From Asticcacaulis excentricus CB 48 (GTDB taxonomy: Bacteria > Pseudomonadota > Alphaproteobacteria > Caulobacterales > Caulobacteraceae), in assembly GCF_000175215.2 (NCBI RefSeq), contig NC_014817.1, forward strand, positions 62,001 to 126,000: a stretch of 64,000 bases of DNA, read 5' to 3'. Of the stretch, positions 42,246 to 51,415 are shown one piece after another (the first letter of the stretch is position 1; every line of letters starts with the position of its first letter). The notes below the pieces were generated by a model that saw nothing but the letters and a program-made list of their open reading frames with translations, was not told where the DNA came from and did not search any database. Both the position numbers and the translations under genes were made by a program.

Positions 42246-43067
42246 TTAAAAGGCGGTGGCCACCGACAGGCTGCGCCACGCATCGATGTCTTTCTGAATC
42301 TCCGCCATCTCCTCTTCGGCATAGCCGATGGCGTCGGCCCCAAGCAGGAAGTGAAGGGGTGGTCTTTTCATCCCGGCGATCTGAAGCACGGCCTGTGCCA
42401 GTTTTTCGGGATTGCCCGGCTCATGACCCTTATACGCCGCCAGCGTGCGTTCCGCTTCGCGAGCCTTTCCGTCGTAATCGCCGATTTTGCGGCCGACTAT
42501 GTTCAGTGAACCCTTGGCAAAATCCGTGCGAAATCCGCCGGGCGCCAGATTCGTCACCCCGATCCCCAGTTCCTCGACCTCTTCGGCAAGGGTGCGACCC
42601 AGACCTTCTATGGCGAATTTTGTTGCCCCATAAACGCCCGAACCCGCCCACGGCGCATAACCCGATACGGACGTCACATTGATGATATGGCCGGAACGGC
42701 GGCCGCGCATATAGGGCAGAACCGCCTGAAGGACGTGGATAGTCCCGAACACATTGACGTCGAACACCTTGCGAATTTCGTCCGGGCTCGCCTCTTCGAT
42801 CGCGCCGATCAGACCGTAACCGGCATTGTTGACCAGAACATCGATACCGCCCAGAGCGGTTTCAGCAGCGGAAACAGTGGTCTCCACTGCGTCTGGCTGG
42901 GTGACGTCCATAAGCAGGGCATGCGCCTTTCCGGGGCTCAGGGCATTGAATGCGATCTGGTCAACTGCACCGCGCACCGTCCCTACAACCTGATCCCCGC
43001 GGGTCAGGGCGGCGCGCGCAATAGACAGGCCAATGCCCTTGGAAACGCCCGTAATAAACCATTTCAT
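42246..43067 (-). CDS. Short-chain dehydrogenase/reductase
   Basis: 273 residues. Cofactor motif TGVSKGIGLSIA at the N terminus, NNAGYG and the catalytic Tyr-x3-Lys in SGVYGATKFAIEG; classic SDR. Could oxidise a dihydrodiol or alcohol made by the Rieske enzyme, which lies immediately downstream on the same strand, but the operator between them suggests separate transcription. Substrate not predictable. Confidence 0.9.
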   Translation of the reverse strand: MKWFITGVSKGIGLSIARAALTRGDQVVGTVRGAVDQIAFNALSPGKAHALLMDVTQPDAVETTVSAAETALGGIDVLVNNAGYGLIGAIEEASPDEIRKVFDVNVFGTIHVLQAVLPYMRGRRSGHIINVTSVSGYAPWAGSGVYGATKFAIEGLGRTLAEEVEELGIGVTNLAPGGFRTDFAKGSLNIVGRKIGDYDGKAREAERTLAAYKGHEPGNPEKLAQAVLQIAGMKRPPLHFLLGADAIGYAEEEMAEIQKDIDAWRSLSVATAF

Positions 43068-43496
43068 GCCTATAATGCTCTGAATTAGCGAAAAAATCTT
43101 AGACGCGGCCCGCGCTGTCGATGCGCGTTTTTGCGGGCGCGATTGTCGTTAACCCATGAGTAAGGGTCTTGTCGGAAGGCGTCTGAAAAATTGTCTGCCG
43201 GTGCCACAGACAGGGGCTTCAAGGTCGCGGTCGCGCCGTTTCGGCCGATGCACTTGTCCACAGACGCATGAGTGACGGACCCAGTCGGCGCGTATCGGCT
43301 GAAAAAGTAGCCATAGGGCTGCAGGGCTTAGGCAAATCGCAAGTTACAGGGCGTGCCACCTCAAGACCGTGAAGGTTTTGTGTGACACTTTTCTGACGAG
43401 CCTTAGGCCTGCCGTTGTGTGTGTGGGGATGGTCAAAGGGGAAAAAGGGCTGACGCCCGCAGCAAACACGCTCAATTTGACCAAGGGGATATGGCA
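43068..43496. other. Divergent promoter region between SDR and TonB receptor genes
   Basis: 430 bases without a gene. I find no operator shared with other cargo promoters here. An AAGGGG ribosome binding site eight bases ahead of 43497 fixes the receptor start. Confidence 0.5.
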
Positions 43497-45905
43497 ATGA
43501 ACAGCAAGCATACTTTGTTAAAATATTATTTGTTGAGCGTGTCGGCCCTGGCCGGCCTGATGACGGTGCCTGTTCAGGCACAGGACGTCGCCGCGACAAG
43601 CGAAGAGCCGACGGAGATCATCATCACCGGTGCGCGTGACCTCGGCGGCGTCAAGCAAAAGCGCTCGACTTCCAGTGTCTTTGGCATCGACAAACCGCTC
43701 GTCGATACGCCACGTGCGGTGACTGAAATTTCCGACAAGCTTTTGTCGCGCTACTCTATCAAAAATGTCTACGACTTCACGGCCGTAGCCGCCGGCACCT
43801 ATACCGGATCCTATTTTGGCGTCCCGGGCAGCCTGAACATCCGCGGCACCATGGCCGACAATTACTATAACGGCTTTCAGGGTTTGTCGAACTTCGCCAA
43901 CTATCCGACCCCTGTCGACGCGACGTCCTCAATCGAAATTGTGCGGGGCCCGACCTCGCCGGTCTATGGGTCTGGGCAGGTCGGCGGCTTCATGAACTTC
44001 ATCCCGAAGACCGGCTATGGCGAGAACACTAAGTACGTCAGTAAGACGGGCGGTGACGTGTCGGTCACTGTTGGCAGCTATGGCGAAAAAGTTCTGACGG
44101 GGAACCTGTCTCTGCCCGCAAACTGGGGCACTAATGACGCCGGTTTGCATCTGTTCGCCAAGGTTGAGGATTCGGACAGCTTTTACACGGGCATGCACCC
44201 GAAGTCCGAAGTGGCGCAGATTTCCTTTGCCAGCGCACTCGGTGAAAAGTGGTCTTTGGAGACAAGCTATCAGTTTATCCACTCGGATGGCTATCTGAAG
44301 AATATTGGCTGGAACCGCGTCACCCAGCAACTGATCGACGAAGGTCTTTATATCTCTGGCCGTCCGATCGCCAAGATCAACAATGGTTCGACCCCGTTCA
44401 TCACAGCCGGGCAATTCTACGGCACGGCAGGGGGCTCCACGCTTCTTTACACCGCGCCGGCCTTTGGGGTTACCCCCACTCCGAACAACTTCACCAAGCT
44501 GGATCCGGCGACGGTGAAGCTGGTCAAACTGTCACCGCGCACCACTTTCATCGATGAAGGCGTCGATCTCAACGAAGCGACGACCCACACACTCTATGCC
44601 GGTGCATCGCGCGAGCTTCTCGGTGGCAAGCTGAAGATTGAGGGTTTCCTCAATACGCTGGATTCGAAAAACTACCAGAGCTACGGTTTCGGCAGCCAAT
44701 ATATGTCGACACTCAGCGAACAGCGTATCAGCTATTTGAAAGAGTTCGAGACTGGCCCCATCGAATGGAAAACGGTATCGGGCGTTAGCCACCGCTTCAC
44801 CCATGCACACGTCCAGGGGTCGCTCAACGACTTCGTCATCTCCGAAGACCGCCGCGATCTGAGCGTTGGGCCAACGCCTGACGACCGCTTTAACAATCCG
44901 TTCGTCGCAGGCTACAAGTGGGCGACCGATGTGACCACCAAGATCCACAATATGGGCCTGTTCACCTTGGCCGATGGCACATGGGGTCCGGTCAGCCTTA
45001 CGCTTGGAGGGCGTGCCGACGAATATCAGGTCAATGCTCTGAATATCGGCACCGAGGTCGGCGTAACTCGCGCGCGCCGTAAGGATGAGAAGAACGCCTA
45101 TAGTTACAACGCATCCCTAGCCTACAAGTTCGACTGGGCGACGGTCTACACCACCTATGCCCGCGCCAAGTCGCTGCAGATCGATCAGGGCGGTGGACTC
45201 GCGCCGGCCCTTATTCTCAACGACGCTTATCTCGGCGGATCGCGTCTGCGCGAAGTGGGCGCCAAGACCTCGCAGTACGGCGGTCGCCTCTTCGCCTCGA
45301 TCGCGGCCTACGATCAGGACCGCTCGTATCTCTCGACCCCACCGTCAGGCGTCCAGACGGTTGTGGCGCTTCGCACCCAGGGGCTTGAGGGCGAGCTGCG
45401 CTGGCTGGTCACTGAAAGCTTCGGCCTGACGGCAACGCTTACGAAGCAGAAGACCAAGATCCAGCCGACCGCCGGCAACGGCTTCTTTATTACGGTTCCC
45501 TCGTGCCTGGCCGGGATCGCTTGTACCGACGGCTACGGCGGTTACGCCTTCTCAAATGCCAACCTTTATCCGCAGCTTAAAGGCGGATACTACCTCCATG
45601 CCACGCCGGAAACCAGTGGCTCGCTGTTTGCCACCTACGACGTGCGCGGAAAATGGGGCGTGACCGGTGGCGTGACCTATGCGTCGGAAACGGGCGGCTT
45701 CCTGCCCGGTGCCATCGTCCTTCCCGCTTACACGCTGGTCCGCGCCGGTGCTTACTATATCTCCGGTCCGTACCGCTTCGACTTGAACGTCAACAATCTG
45801 TTGGATGAAGAATATTTCCTCGCCAATTCCGATACGGATGCCAATGCCAACGTGCTCCCAGGCATCGGACGTACCGTCTCGTTGAAGGTCAGCCGTACGT
45901 TCTGA
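43497..45905 (+). CDS. TonB-dependent receptor of the cargo region
   Basis: 802 residues from ATG 43497. Signal peptide about 1-29 (ending PVQAQ), no STN domain, TonB box near EIIITGARD, plug (LVDTPRAVTEISDKLL..., EIVRGPTSPVYGSGQVGGFMNF) and barrel ending SLKVSRTF with terminal Phe. Plug wording is like siderophore-type receptors, but with catabolic neighbours it may import an aromatic conjugate. A strong hairpin follows its stop, ahead of the esterase gene. Confidence 0.93.
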   Translation: MNSKHTLLKYYLLSVSALAGLMTVPVQAQDVAATSEEPTEIIITGARDLGGVKQKRSTSSVFGIDKPLVDTPRAVTEISDKLLSRYSIKNVYDFTAVAAGTYTGSYFGVPGSLNIRGTMADNYYNGFQGLSNFANYPTPVDATSSIEIVRGPTSPVYGSGQVGGFMNFIPKTGYGENTKYVSKTGGDVSVTVGSYGEKVLTGNLSLPANWGTNDAGLHLFAKVEDSDSFYTGMHPKSEVAQISFASALGEKWSLETSYQFIHSDGYLKNIGWNRVTQQLIDEGLYISGRPIAKINNGSTPFITAGQFYGTAGGSTLLYTAPAFGVTPTPNNFTKLDPATVKLVKLSPRTTFIDEGVDLNEATTHTLYAGASRELLGGKLKIEGFLNTLDSKNYQSYGFGSQYMSTLSEQRISYLKEFETGPIEWKTVSGVSHRFTHAHVQGSLNDFVISEDRRDLSVGPTPDDRFNNPFVAGYKWATDVTTKIHNMGLFTLADGTWGPVSLTLGGRADEYQVNALNIGTEVGVTRARRKDEKNAYSYNASLAYKFDWATVYTTYARAKSLQIDQGGGLAPALILNDAYLGGSRLREVGAKTSQYGGRLFASIAAYDQDRSYLSTPPSGVQTVVALRTQGLEGELRWLVTESFGLTATLTKQKTKIQPTAGNGFFITVPSCLAGIACTDGYGGYAFSNANLYPQLKGGYYLHATPETSGSLFATYDVRGKWGVTGGVTYASETGGFLPGAIVLPAYTLVRAGAYYISGPYRFDLNVNNLLDEEYFLANSDTDANANVLPGIGRTVSLKVSRTF

Positions 45906-45944
45906 CCGTTTGTCAGATCACGGCCACAGCAATCTGTCCGGCTG

Positions 45945-45974
45945 AGCGGATCGGGGGCATCCCCCTGATCCGCT
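45945..45974 (+). terminator. Long hairpin between receptor and esterase genes
   Basis: AGCGGATC GGGGG (45945-45957), CAT, CCCCC TGATCCGCT (45961-45974). A very stable stem; the T-rich part behind it is weak (CTTTTC a few bases on), so it may act as partial terminator or 3' protection for the receptor mRNA. Confidence 0.55.
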
Positions 45975-46003
45975 TAACCGCTTTTCTATGCAAGGGTTCT
46001 CAT

Positions 46004-47494
46004 ATGTTCAAACGCGTTGGTGTACCGCTTTATCTGCTCATGGCCTCCTCGGCCCTGGCGGGGCCTGTTGTGACGACCAGTGCCGGGCGCATCGAAGGGA
46101 CCAGCGAAAACGGCGTCTCACGATATCTCGGCATACCTTTCGCCACCCCCCCGGTCGGTGATTTACGCTGGCGTGCACCTCAGCCCGTCAAACCGTGGAG
46201 TGGTCTGCTCGAAGCACGCAGTTTTGGACCCGATTGCGTGCAGATGGATATGGAAAACCCGCCAGGGCCAGGCTTCGTCAATCCAGAGTCCGAAGACTGC
46301 CTCTATCTCAACGTGTGGGCACCCGAAAATACGTCAGGCCGCAAGCGCCCCGTGATGGTGTGGATATATGGCGGCGCCTTCATCATGGGGGCGGCGTCCT
46401 ACCCCAGCTATGACGGCACGGCCTTTGCCAGGCAGGACGTCGTCATGGTATCGTTGAACTATCGTGTAGGCCGCTTCGGCTTTTTCGCTCACCCCGAACT
46501 GAAAGGCGAGGGGGAGGATGTCGGCAATTACGGTCTGATGGATCAGATCAAGGCGCTGGAATGGGTGCGCGATAATATTGCCGCTTTTGGGGGGGATCCC
46601 GCCAATGTCACGATCTTCGGCGAGTCGGCGGGGGCCTCCTCGGTCAACTTCCTGATGGCGTCTCCGAAGGCGCGCGGTCTGTTCCACAAAGCCATTGCCC
46701 AGTCCGGCGGCACCAACGGATTCGTCAAGCCGCTCGACAAAGCCAGGGCCGACGGGAAGGCGTGGGGGGACAAGAAGGGGGCAACCACGCTGGCCGCCTT
46801 ACGCGCTCTTCCGGCGGCCGCCGTGCTTGATGCGCCCGTACTCGTGCCCGAAAGCGTCATAGCCGACGGCCAGATCGTCCGTGAATCGACACCGGAGGCC
46901 TATAAGGCCGGTCATGTCGCTGACATACCCTATCTGGTCGGGGCAAATGATTACGAGGAAAGTCTGATCCGCTGGCTGCCGGGGGCGGAGAAGAAGCTAA
47001 TCGAGAGTCTTGGGACCAAGGGCGAGGGCGTGGTGAAGCTCTACATGGCAGACGGAACGGCGCGTGAAATAGCCGAAAAGCGGCTATGGGGCGAATACGC
47101 CATGACCCTTCCTGCGCGATGGCGCGCGGAGCAGACAGCGCAGAATAAGGGCAAGGTCTGGCTCTATCGCTTCTCTTATGTACCAGAGACATTGCGAGCC
47201 AAAATGCCAGGAGCCGGGCATGAAAATGAGATCGAAATGGTCTTCGATATTCGTCAAAGCCGCACTCAGCGCCACGTATGGACCGCCGCGGACCTGACGA
47301 TGGCCAGAACCATGAACCGCTACTGGGCCAATTTCGCCAAGACCGGCGACCCGAACGGCGACGGGCTTAAAAACTGGCCGCGCTATACGGTGAAGTCGCG
47401 TGCGCTGATGCACTTTGCCAAAGATGGCATTGCCCCCGCCATCGATTTTGAAAAGGCGCGGCTGGACGCGTTGGAAGCGGCCACTGTTAAATAA
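46004..47494 (+). CDS. Type B carboxylesterase, secreted
   Basis: 496 residues. Signal peptide about 1-19 (ending SSALA). Nucleophile Ser208 in TIFGESAGASSVN, oxyanion stretch IYGGAFIMG, acid in GANDYEES-type position and base His in PGAGHENEIEMVF. Full-length PnbA/cholinesterase-type fold. Could free aromatic acids or alcohols from esters in the periplasm, ahead of the transport and oxygenase steps. It is about 100 bases downstream of the receptor gene in the same direction, separated by a hairpin. Confidence 0.93.
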   Translation: MFKRVGVPLYLLMASSALAGPVVTTSAGRIEGTSENGVSRYLGIPFATPPVGDLRWRAPQPVKPWSGLLEARSFGPDCVQMDMENPPGPGFVNPESEDCLYLNVWAPENTSGRKRPVMVWIYGGAFIMGAASYPSYDGTAFARQDVVMVSLNYRVGRFGFFAHPELKGEGEDVGNYGLMDQIKALEWVRDNIAAFGGDPANVTIFGESAGASSVNFLMASPKARGLFHKAIAQSGGTNGFVKPLDKARADGKAWGDKKGATTLAALRALPAAAVLDAPVLVPESVIADGQIVRESTPEAYKAGHVADIPYLVGANDYEESLIRWLPGAEKKLIESLGTKGEGVVKLYMADGTAREIAEKRLWGEYAMTLPARWRAEQTAQNKGKVWLYRFSYVPETLRAKMPGAGHENEIEMVFDIRQSRTQRHVWTAADLTMARTMNRYWANFAKTGDPNGDGLKNWPRYTVKSRALMHFAKDGIAPAIDFEKARLDALEAATVK

Positions 47495-47495
47495 G

Positions 47496-47533
47496 AAAAA
47501 GCGCCTCTGCGATGACCGCAGAGGCGCTTTCTT
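47496..47533. terminator. Bidirectional terminator
   Basis: AAAAAGCGCCTCTGCG (47496-47511), five bases, CGCAGAGGCGCTTTCTT (47517-47533), between convergent esterase and ribokinase genes. Confidence 0.9.
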
Positions 47534-47547
47534 CCTATCTGGTACGC

Positions 47548-48474
47548 TTAGGCGACTTCGCGCATGAAGGCGTCGATCTGCGCAGGCGTTGGGGCGGCGT
47601 CGGCGGAGGCACGCGATACCGACAAGGCCCCGGCGGCAAGCGCATAGCGCAGGGCCAAAAGCCATTTCGCGCCGCCGGCCAGTTGCGAAACCAGCGCGCC
47701 GTTGAAGACATCACCGGCCCCCGTGGCGTCGACGGCAGAGACCTTATACGCGGGCAGGTGCACCAGCGTGCCATCGACCAGTGCGGCGCAACCACGGCCC
47801 CCTAAGGTGACCAGCGCCCGACCGGCCCCCGCCTTGATCAGGCTGTGCAGGGCCGCGTGCAGCGCCGCATCACCCAGACCGTCTATGCCGCTCAGCTGCG
47901 CCAGTTCGGTCTCATTGGGCGTGACGACATCGGCCAGTGGCAGAAGGCTAAGGGCGGACGGGATGATCGGGGCTGGGTTCAGCACGGTAAGGACGCTGTG
48001 GGCACGGGCGATTTCGAGCGCGCGGCGAACCGTTTCCAGCGGTACCTCAAGCTGCACCACAAGGGCGTCGGCTTCAACAATGAGGTCGGCGGCGGCTTCG
48101 ACGGCTGCCGGCGTAAGCCCGGCATTGGCACCTGGCGATACGGTGATCATGTTCTGACCGTCGCGGGCGACCAGAATGTGCGCCATGCCGGTCGGTAACC
48201 CGGCAAGAGTGCTCACGTGGCTGACGTCCACACGGTTGTCGATGAGGTGTTGCCGGGCCTGGGCGCCGAACACATCATCGCCGACCGCACCGATCATGGC
48301 CGTAAAGCAGCCCAGTCGCGCCAGCGCGACGGCCTGATTGAGGCCTTTGCCGCCAACCGCCTGTCGCGTCTCGTGGCCCATGATAGTTTCATTAGGTTTT
48401 GGCAGCAGATTGACGCCCAGCGTCACATCCATATTGAGGCTGCCGACAACGACGATCTTACGCGACACGGTCAT
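47548..48474 (-). CDS. rbsK: Ribokinase (PfkB family)
   Basis: 308 residues. PfkB signature 1 in VGGKGLNQAVALARLG, signature 2 with catalytic Asp in VDATGAGDVFNGAL, and the start RKIVVVGSLNMDVTLGVNLLPKPNET, typical of ribokinase. It phosphorylates ribose or a like sugar at O5. No ribose transporter is beside it, so its role in this block is unclear; a sugar set free from a glycoside is one possibility. Confidence 0.88.
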   Translation of the reverse strand: MTVSRKIVVVGSLNMDVTLGVNLLPKPNETIMGHETRQAVGGKGLNQAVALARLGCFTAMIGAVGDDVFGAQARQHLIDNRVDVSHVSTLAGLPTGMAHILVARDGQNMITVSPGANAGLTPAAVEAAADLIVEADALVVQLEVPLETVRRALEIARAHSVLTVLNPAPIIPSALSLLPLADVVTPNETELAQLSGIDGLGDAALHAALHSLIKAGAGRALVTLGGRGCAALVDGTLVHLPAYKVSAVDATGAGDVFNGALVSQLAGGAKWLLALRYALAAGALSVSRASADAAPTPAQIDAFMREVA

Positions 48475-48570
48475 GGTGGTCTCCTGATCTCAGCGTCTCA
48501 GCTAAGACCATTACCACCAAGGGTCTTGTCCAGGCGCGCACGACCTCTTGCTGCGACCGTGTGCCGCGGA

Positions 48571-50901
48571 TCAGTGCGTGAACAGGGCTTTTCGGATGAT
48601 GGCGTGTGCGCCCCAATTGCCATTGACCATCTGAGACACGCCGAAATCGACCCCGACCGAAAGAAGCGAAACCGCTTCGTCTTCGGTCAGGCCGCGTGTG
48701 GTCATAAGGAAGCGCCGGGCCTTGCGGAACGCATCGCGCAGGGCCCCCTCGACCGAGGCCTTCTTGTAGATGTCGCTCTGCGCCTTATCACCCAGTTCGC
48801 GTAGATAGTTGGGCTGTGAAAAGCCCATCACAATCCATTCGTCCTTCGTTTCGATCAACGGGTAGTCGAGATCGCGTAAAGGGTCGCGTTGAGCCGACTT
48901 CGGGTGCAGCACGATCTGCACCAGGGTGGTCATCGAACATTCGATGGCCGTGCCGCAAAGCTCGGAATCGCCCTGAGAGGCGTGGGGGTCGCCCAGCGAC
49001 AACAGGCCTTCGGCGACATTGACCGGCAGGTAGATCGACGCGCCGGGTCCCAGACGCCAGTTGTCTATATTGCCGCCGAAATTGGCGGGAGGCACCGAAT
49101 CGATCAGACCGTCGTGCGCCGGGGCCAGGGCGACGAACCCAAAATGCGGACGCACGGGCACCTCGACATTGCGCAACACGTCGAAATTGCGCTCAATCGT
49201 ATCTGGATCGATGACAACGCCCGGATAGTCGTAGCGGTCGTGACGCGTGCCAAAGGGATCGGTCTGAGGTGTATAGCGGAAATTGTACACCGCATGGGCG
49301 CAACAGCGCTCATGGCCGGTTTCCACCTCATAGATGGTGACCACTTCGCGGGGCTTGGGGTCTTCCAGCAGGTCGTTATAGTGAAAGCCCCAGTAGGCCG
49401 CGACATTGCTGCCGAAGCTGCGCCCGGCGAATTTCGGGTTGTGTGAGGGGCGCGTTTTGATCTCCAGAAACCGGACCTCAACAATATCGCCGGGCTTGGC
49501 CCCGGCAATGGCGATCGGCCCGGTGCAGATATGCACCCCGAAGCCTTCGCCCGCGCCGCGTCCGACCGCCGAGGCATCCATAGGGCCCGCGCCGCGACGG
49601 TCTACGGTCTTTTCGTCCGCCGTCCAGTGATAGACGGCTTCGGCACCGGCATCCCCTTCGATCATGCGCTCGTAATCGTCGCCGGCATGGTGTGTCAGGG
49701 TTTCGATAGTGACGTAATCGCCCGATTGCACCCGTAACGCCGGTTTCAGGTGTCGGCTGAGATAGCCCCAGTGGATGGTCTCTGGCGTCGCCGGCAGGAG
49801 GTGGTGGCGTACGCTGCGCTGAGGGTAGACCTCCGCGACCTCCACCGCTTCGACACCGTCTTCGAGAGCGTCTTCGCCTTCGTCGCTCAAGGCCAGGTCT
49901 TCGCGGAAACGGCTCTCTTTCGATTCCTGTGGGCGACCGCGGCGTGGGGCTTCTGCGCTGTCGTGGGCCGGGGGAGATTTGCGGTATTCGCGCGGCGAAA
50001 TGCCGTACTGTTCGCGGAAGGCCCGGCTGAATGAGGCGGAGTCATTGAAGCCCCACTGAAACAGGATATCGGAGATTGACTTCTGCGCATGGAGAGGGCT
50101 CAGCAGATCCATCCGGCAACGCTCCAGCCGTCGGAGCTTAACGTAATGACCAAAGCTTTCATTCACGCTTTCGAACAGCTTTTGTAAGTACCGCATGGAT
50201 ATGCCGTGCTCGGCGGCGACCTGTTGCAGATTCAGATTTGGATCCGACAGGTGCATTTCGATCGTCTGAAACACACGCTCCAGCAACATGGCGCGTGCGC
50301 CGGCCGCCCCGCCCAGAGACTTCGAAGGGGCATCCTCCATCAGGGCGGTGAGGAGGAATTCGGGTAGGCTGAGTTCGACCGGACGGATACGATCCGTATT
50401 CAGCTCGTTGATGGTGTCGGCGACGGAACGCAACATCCCCGACAGGATGCGCCCGGCGCCGATGTCGCTCGCGATTGGGTTGATGCCGCCGGGCAAGGGA
50501 TTGCGCACGCGCAGCGACAGGAAGCTTTTGGGTATCGTCACCAGCAGAAAACGGTGATCGCGGTGGAGGTCGAGACCCGCCACAGCATTGCCATCGCCAA
50601 AGATCAAACCACCTTCCGCGACGACCGTCACCTGACCGCCGTCAGTGAGCCGCAGATCGCCTTCAAGCAGCGAGAGCAGCCACACCTGATCGGCGCGCTC
50701 GGTCATGTCGATTTTAAGGATCTGAGGCGTTGAGGAAACGCAGATGAATTCCAGCTTTTGCTGACTTTGATAGCTGGCCAGTTCGCCATAGGCCGTGTCC
50801 GCGTTCATCGCCTCCAGTAGGATGGATTTGCGTTGCAATGCAAAACGCCAGGAGTCCCAGCGCTGCTCCTTAGGATAGGCATTGGTCGTAAAGCGCAACA
50901 T
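48571..50901 (-). CDS. AraC-type regulator fused to an acetamidase/formamidase
   Basis: 776 residues from ATG 50901 (AAGGGA six bases ahead). Residues about 1-325 are a complete AraC protein: cupin-like sensor, then LNLQQVAAEHGISMRYLQKLF and ISDILFQWGFNDSASFSRAFREQYGISPREYRK. A charged linker of about 45 residues follows. Then comes a complete formamidase (LLPATPETIHWGYLSRHLKPALR, LTHHAGDDYERM, FGGNIDNWRLGPGASIYLPVNV, SLGDPHASQGDSELCG). The frame is open throughout with uniform codon use. In the paralogous locus the two parts are separate genes in the opposite order. An enzyme that reports its substrate to its own DNA-binding domain is a plausible meaning. Confidence 0.9.
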   Translation of the reverse strand: MLRFTTNAYPKEQRWDSWRFALQRKSILLEAMNADTAYGELASYQSQQKLEFICVSSTPQILKIDMTERADQVWLLSLLEGDLRLTDGGQVTVVAEGGLIFGDGNAVAGLDLHRDHRFLLVTIPKSFLSLRVRNPLPGGINPIASDIGAGRILSGMLRSVADTINELNTDRIRPVELSLPEFLLTALMEDAPSKSLGGAAGARAMLLERVFQTIEMHLSDPNLNLQQVAAEHGISMRYLQKLFESVNESFGHYVKLRRLERCRMDLLSPLHAQKSISDILFQWGFNDSASFSRAFREQYGISPREYRKSPPAHDSAEAPRRGRPQESKESRFREDLALSDEGEDALEDGVEAVEVAEVYPQRSVRHHLLPATPETIHWGYLSRHLKPALRVQSGDYVTIETLTHHAGDDYERMIEGDAGAEAVYHWTADEKTVDRRGAGPMDASAVGRGAGEGFGVHICTGPIAIAGAKPGDIVEVRFLEIKTRPSHNPKFAGRSFGSNVAAYWGFHYNDLLEDPKPREVVTIYEVETGHERCCAHAVYNFRYTPQTDPFGTRHDRYDYPGVVIDPDTIERNFDVLRNVEVPVRPHFGFVALAPAHDGLIDSVPPANFGGNIDNWRLGPGASIYLPVNVAEGLLSLGDPHASQGDSELCGTAIECSMTTLVQIVLHPKSAQRDPLRDLDYPLIETKDEWIVMGFSQPNYLRELGDKAQSDIYKKASVEGALRDAFRKARRFLMTTRGLTEDEAVSLLSVGVDFGVSQMVNGNWGAHAIIRKALFTH

Positions 50902-51200
50902 GTCAGATCCCTTGCCCCGGTGCGGGCATTGACGGTCAAAAGCCATGCAAAAGGCTTTTCTGGTAACGATTTCTTTGAAATGTCAGGAAGCAAAGACTGC
51001 GTTGCGGCCGATAACGAGAAGCCTTCGTTCCGTTGGGTTATTGACAGGGCAAACGGAAAATCCGTCAATCCTGAACAGCTTCTGTGCGCGTACAGACAAG
51101 ACGTCGTGCGGCAGTGCAACATGGCTTCGTCAAAAAAGCGTCACAGCGGGAGATACACGCGGGCCGATAAAAGGGGGGTGAAAAGGAGGCCCCTCCCGCC

Positions 51201-51229
51201 GTGACCACCGGATTAAGTCCGGTAATCAC
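51201..51229. promoter_or_regulatory. Nested palindrome in the divergent promoter region
   Basis: GTGA-CC-ACCGGA-TTAAG-TCCGGT-AA-TCAC. Symmetric over 29 bases, between the fusion gene and the reductase gene; an operator or hairpin. Confidence 0.5.
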
Positions 51230-51265
51230 GCTTTAGGATTTGAACACGGCTATCGTCTTGATCAC

Positions 51266-51287
51266 AGGCGCTTCAAAACTTGCGCCT
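51266..51287 (+). promoter_or_regulatory. Palindrome AGGCGC-N10-GCGCCT upstream of the reductase gene
   Basis: AGGCGC at 51266-51271 and GCGCCT at 51282-51287, 128 bases ahead of the reductase start; same arms and spacing as at 42199-42220. The distance to the start codon is also nearly the same. Confidence 0.7.
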
Positions 51288-51310
51288 TCGGTTGTTACCT
51301 CAAGCCCATC

Positions 51311-51330
51311 CTGTAGGTGCAAGTCTACAG
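51311..51330. promoter_or_regulatory. Inverted repeat CTGTAG-N8-CTACAG
   Basis: Second symmetric site in the same promoter region, followed by overlapping GGTGC/GCACC arms at 51316-51350. Could bind one of the AraC proteins, though AraC sites are more often direct repeats. The rest of 50902-51415 shows no gene. Confidence 0.4.
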
Positions 51331-51415
51331 GCAACTTTCAGTGCCTGCACCGACAAGTCATCCGCAGGAGGTTGCGCCTATGCTGTGACAGCGTCTGACT
51401 ATGCGGAGTTGTGTC

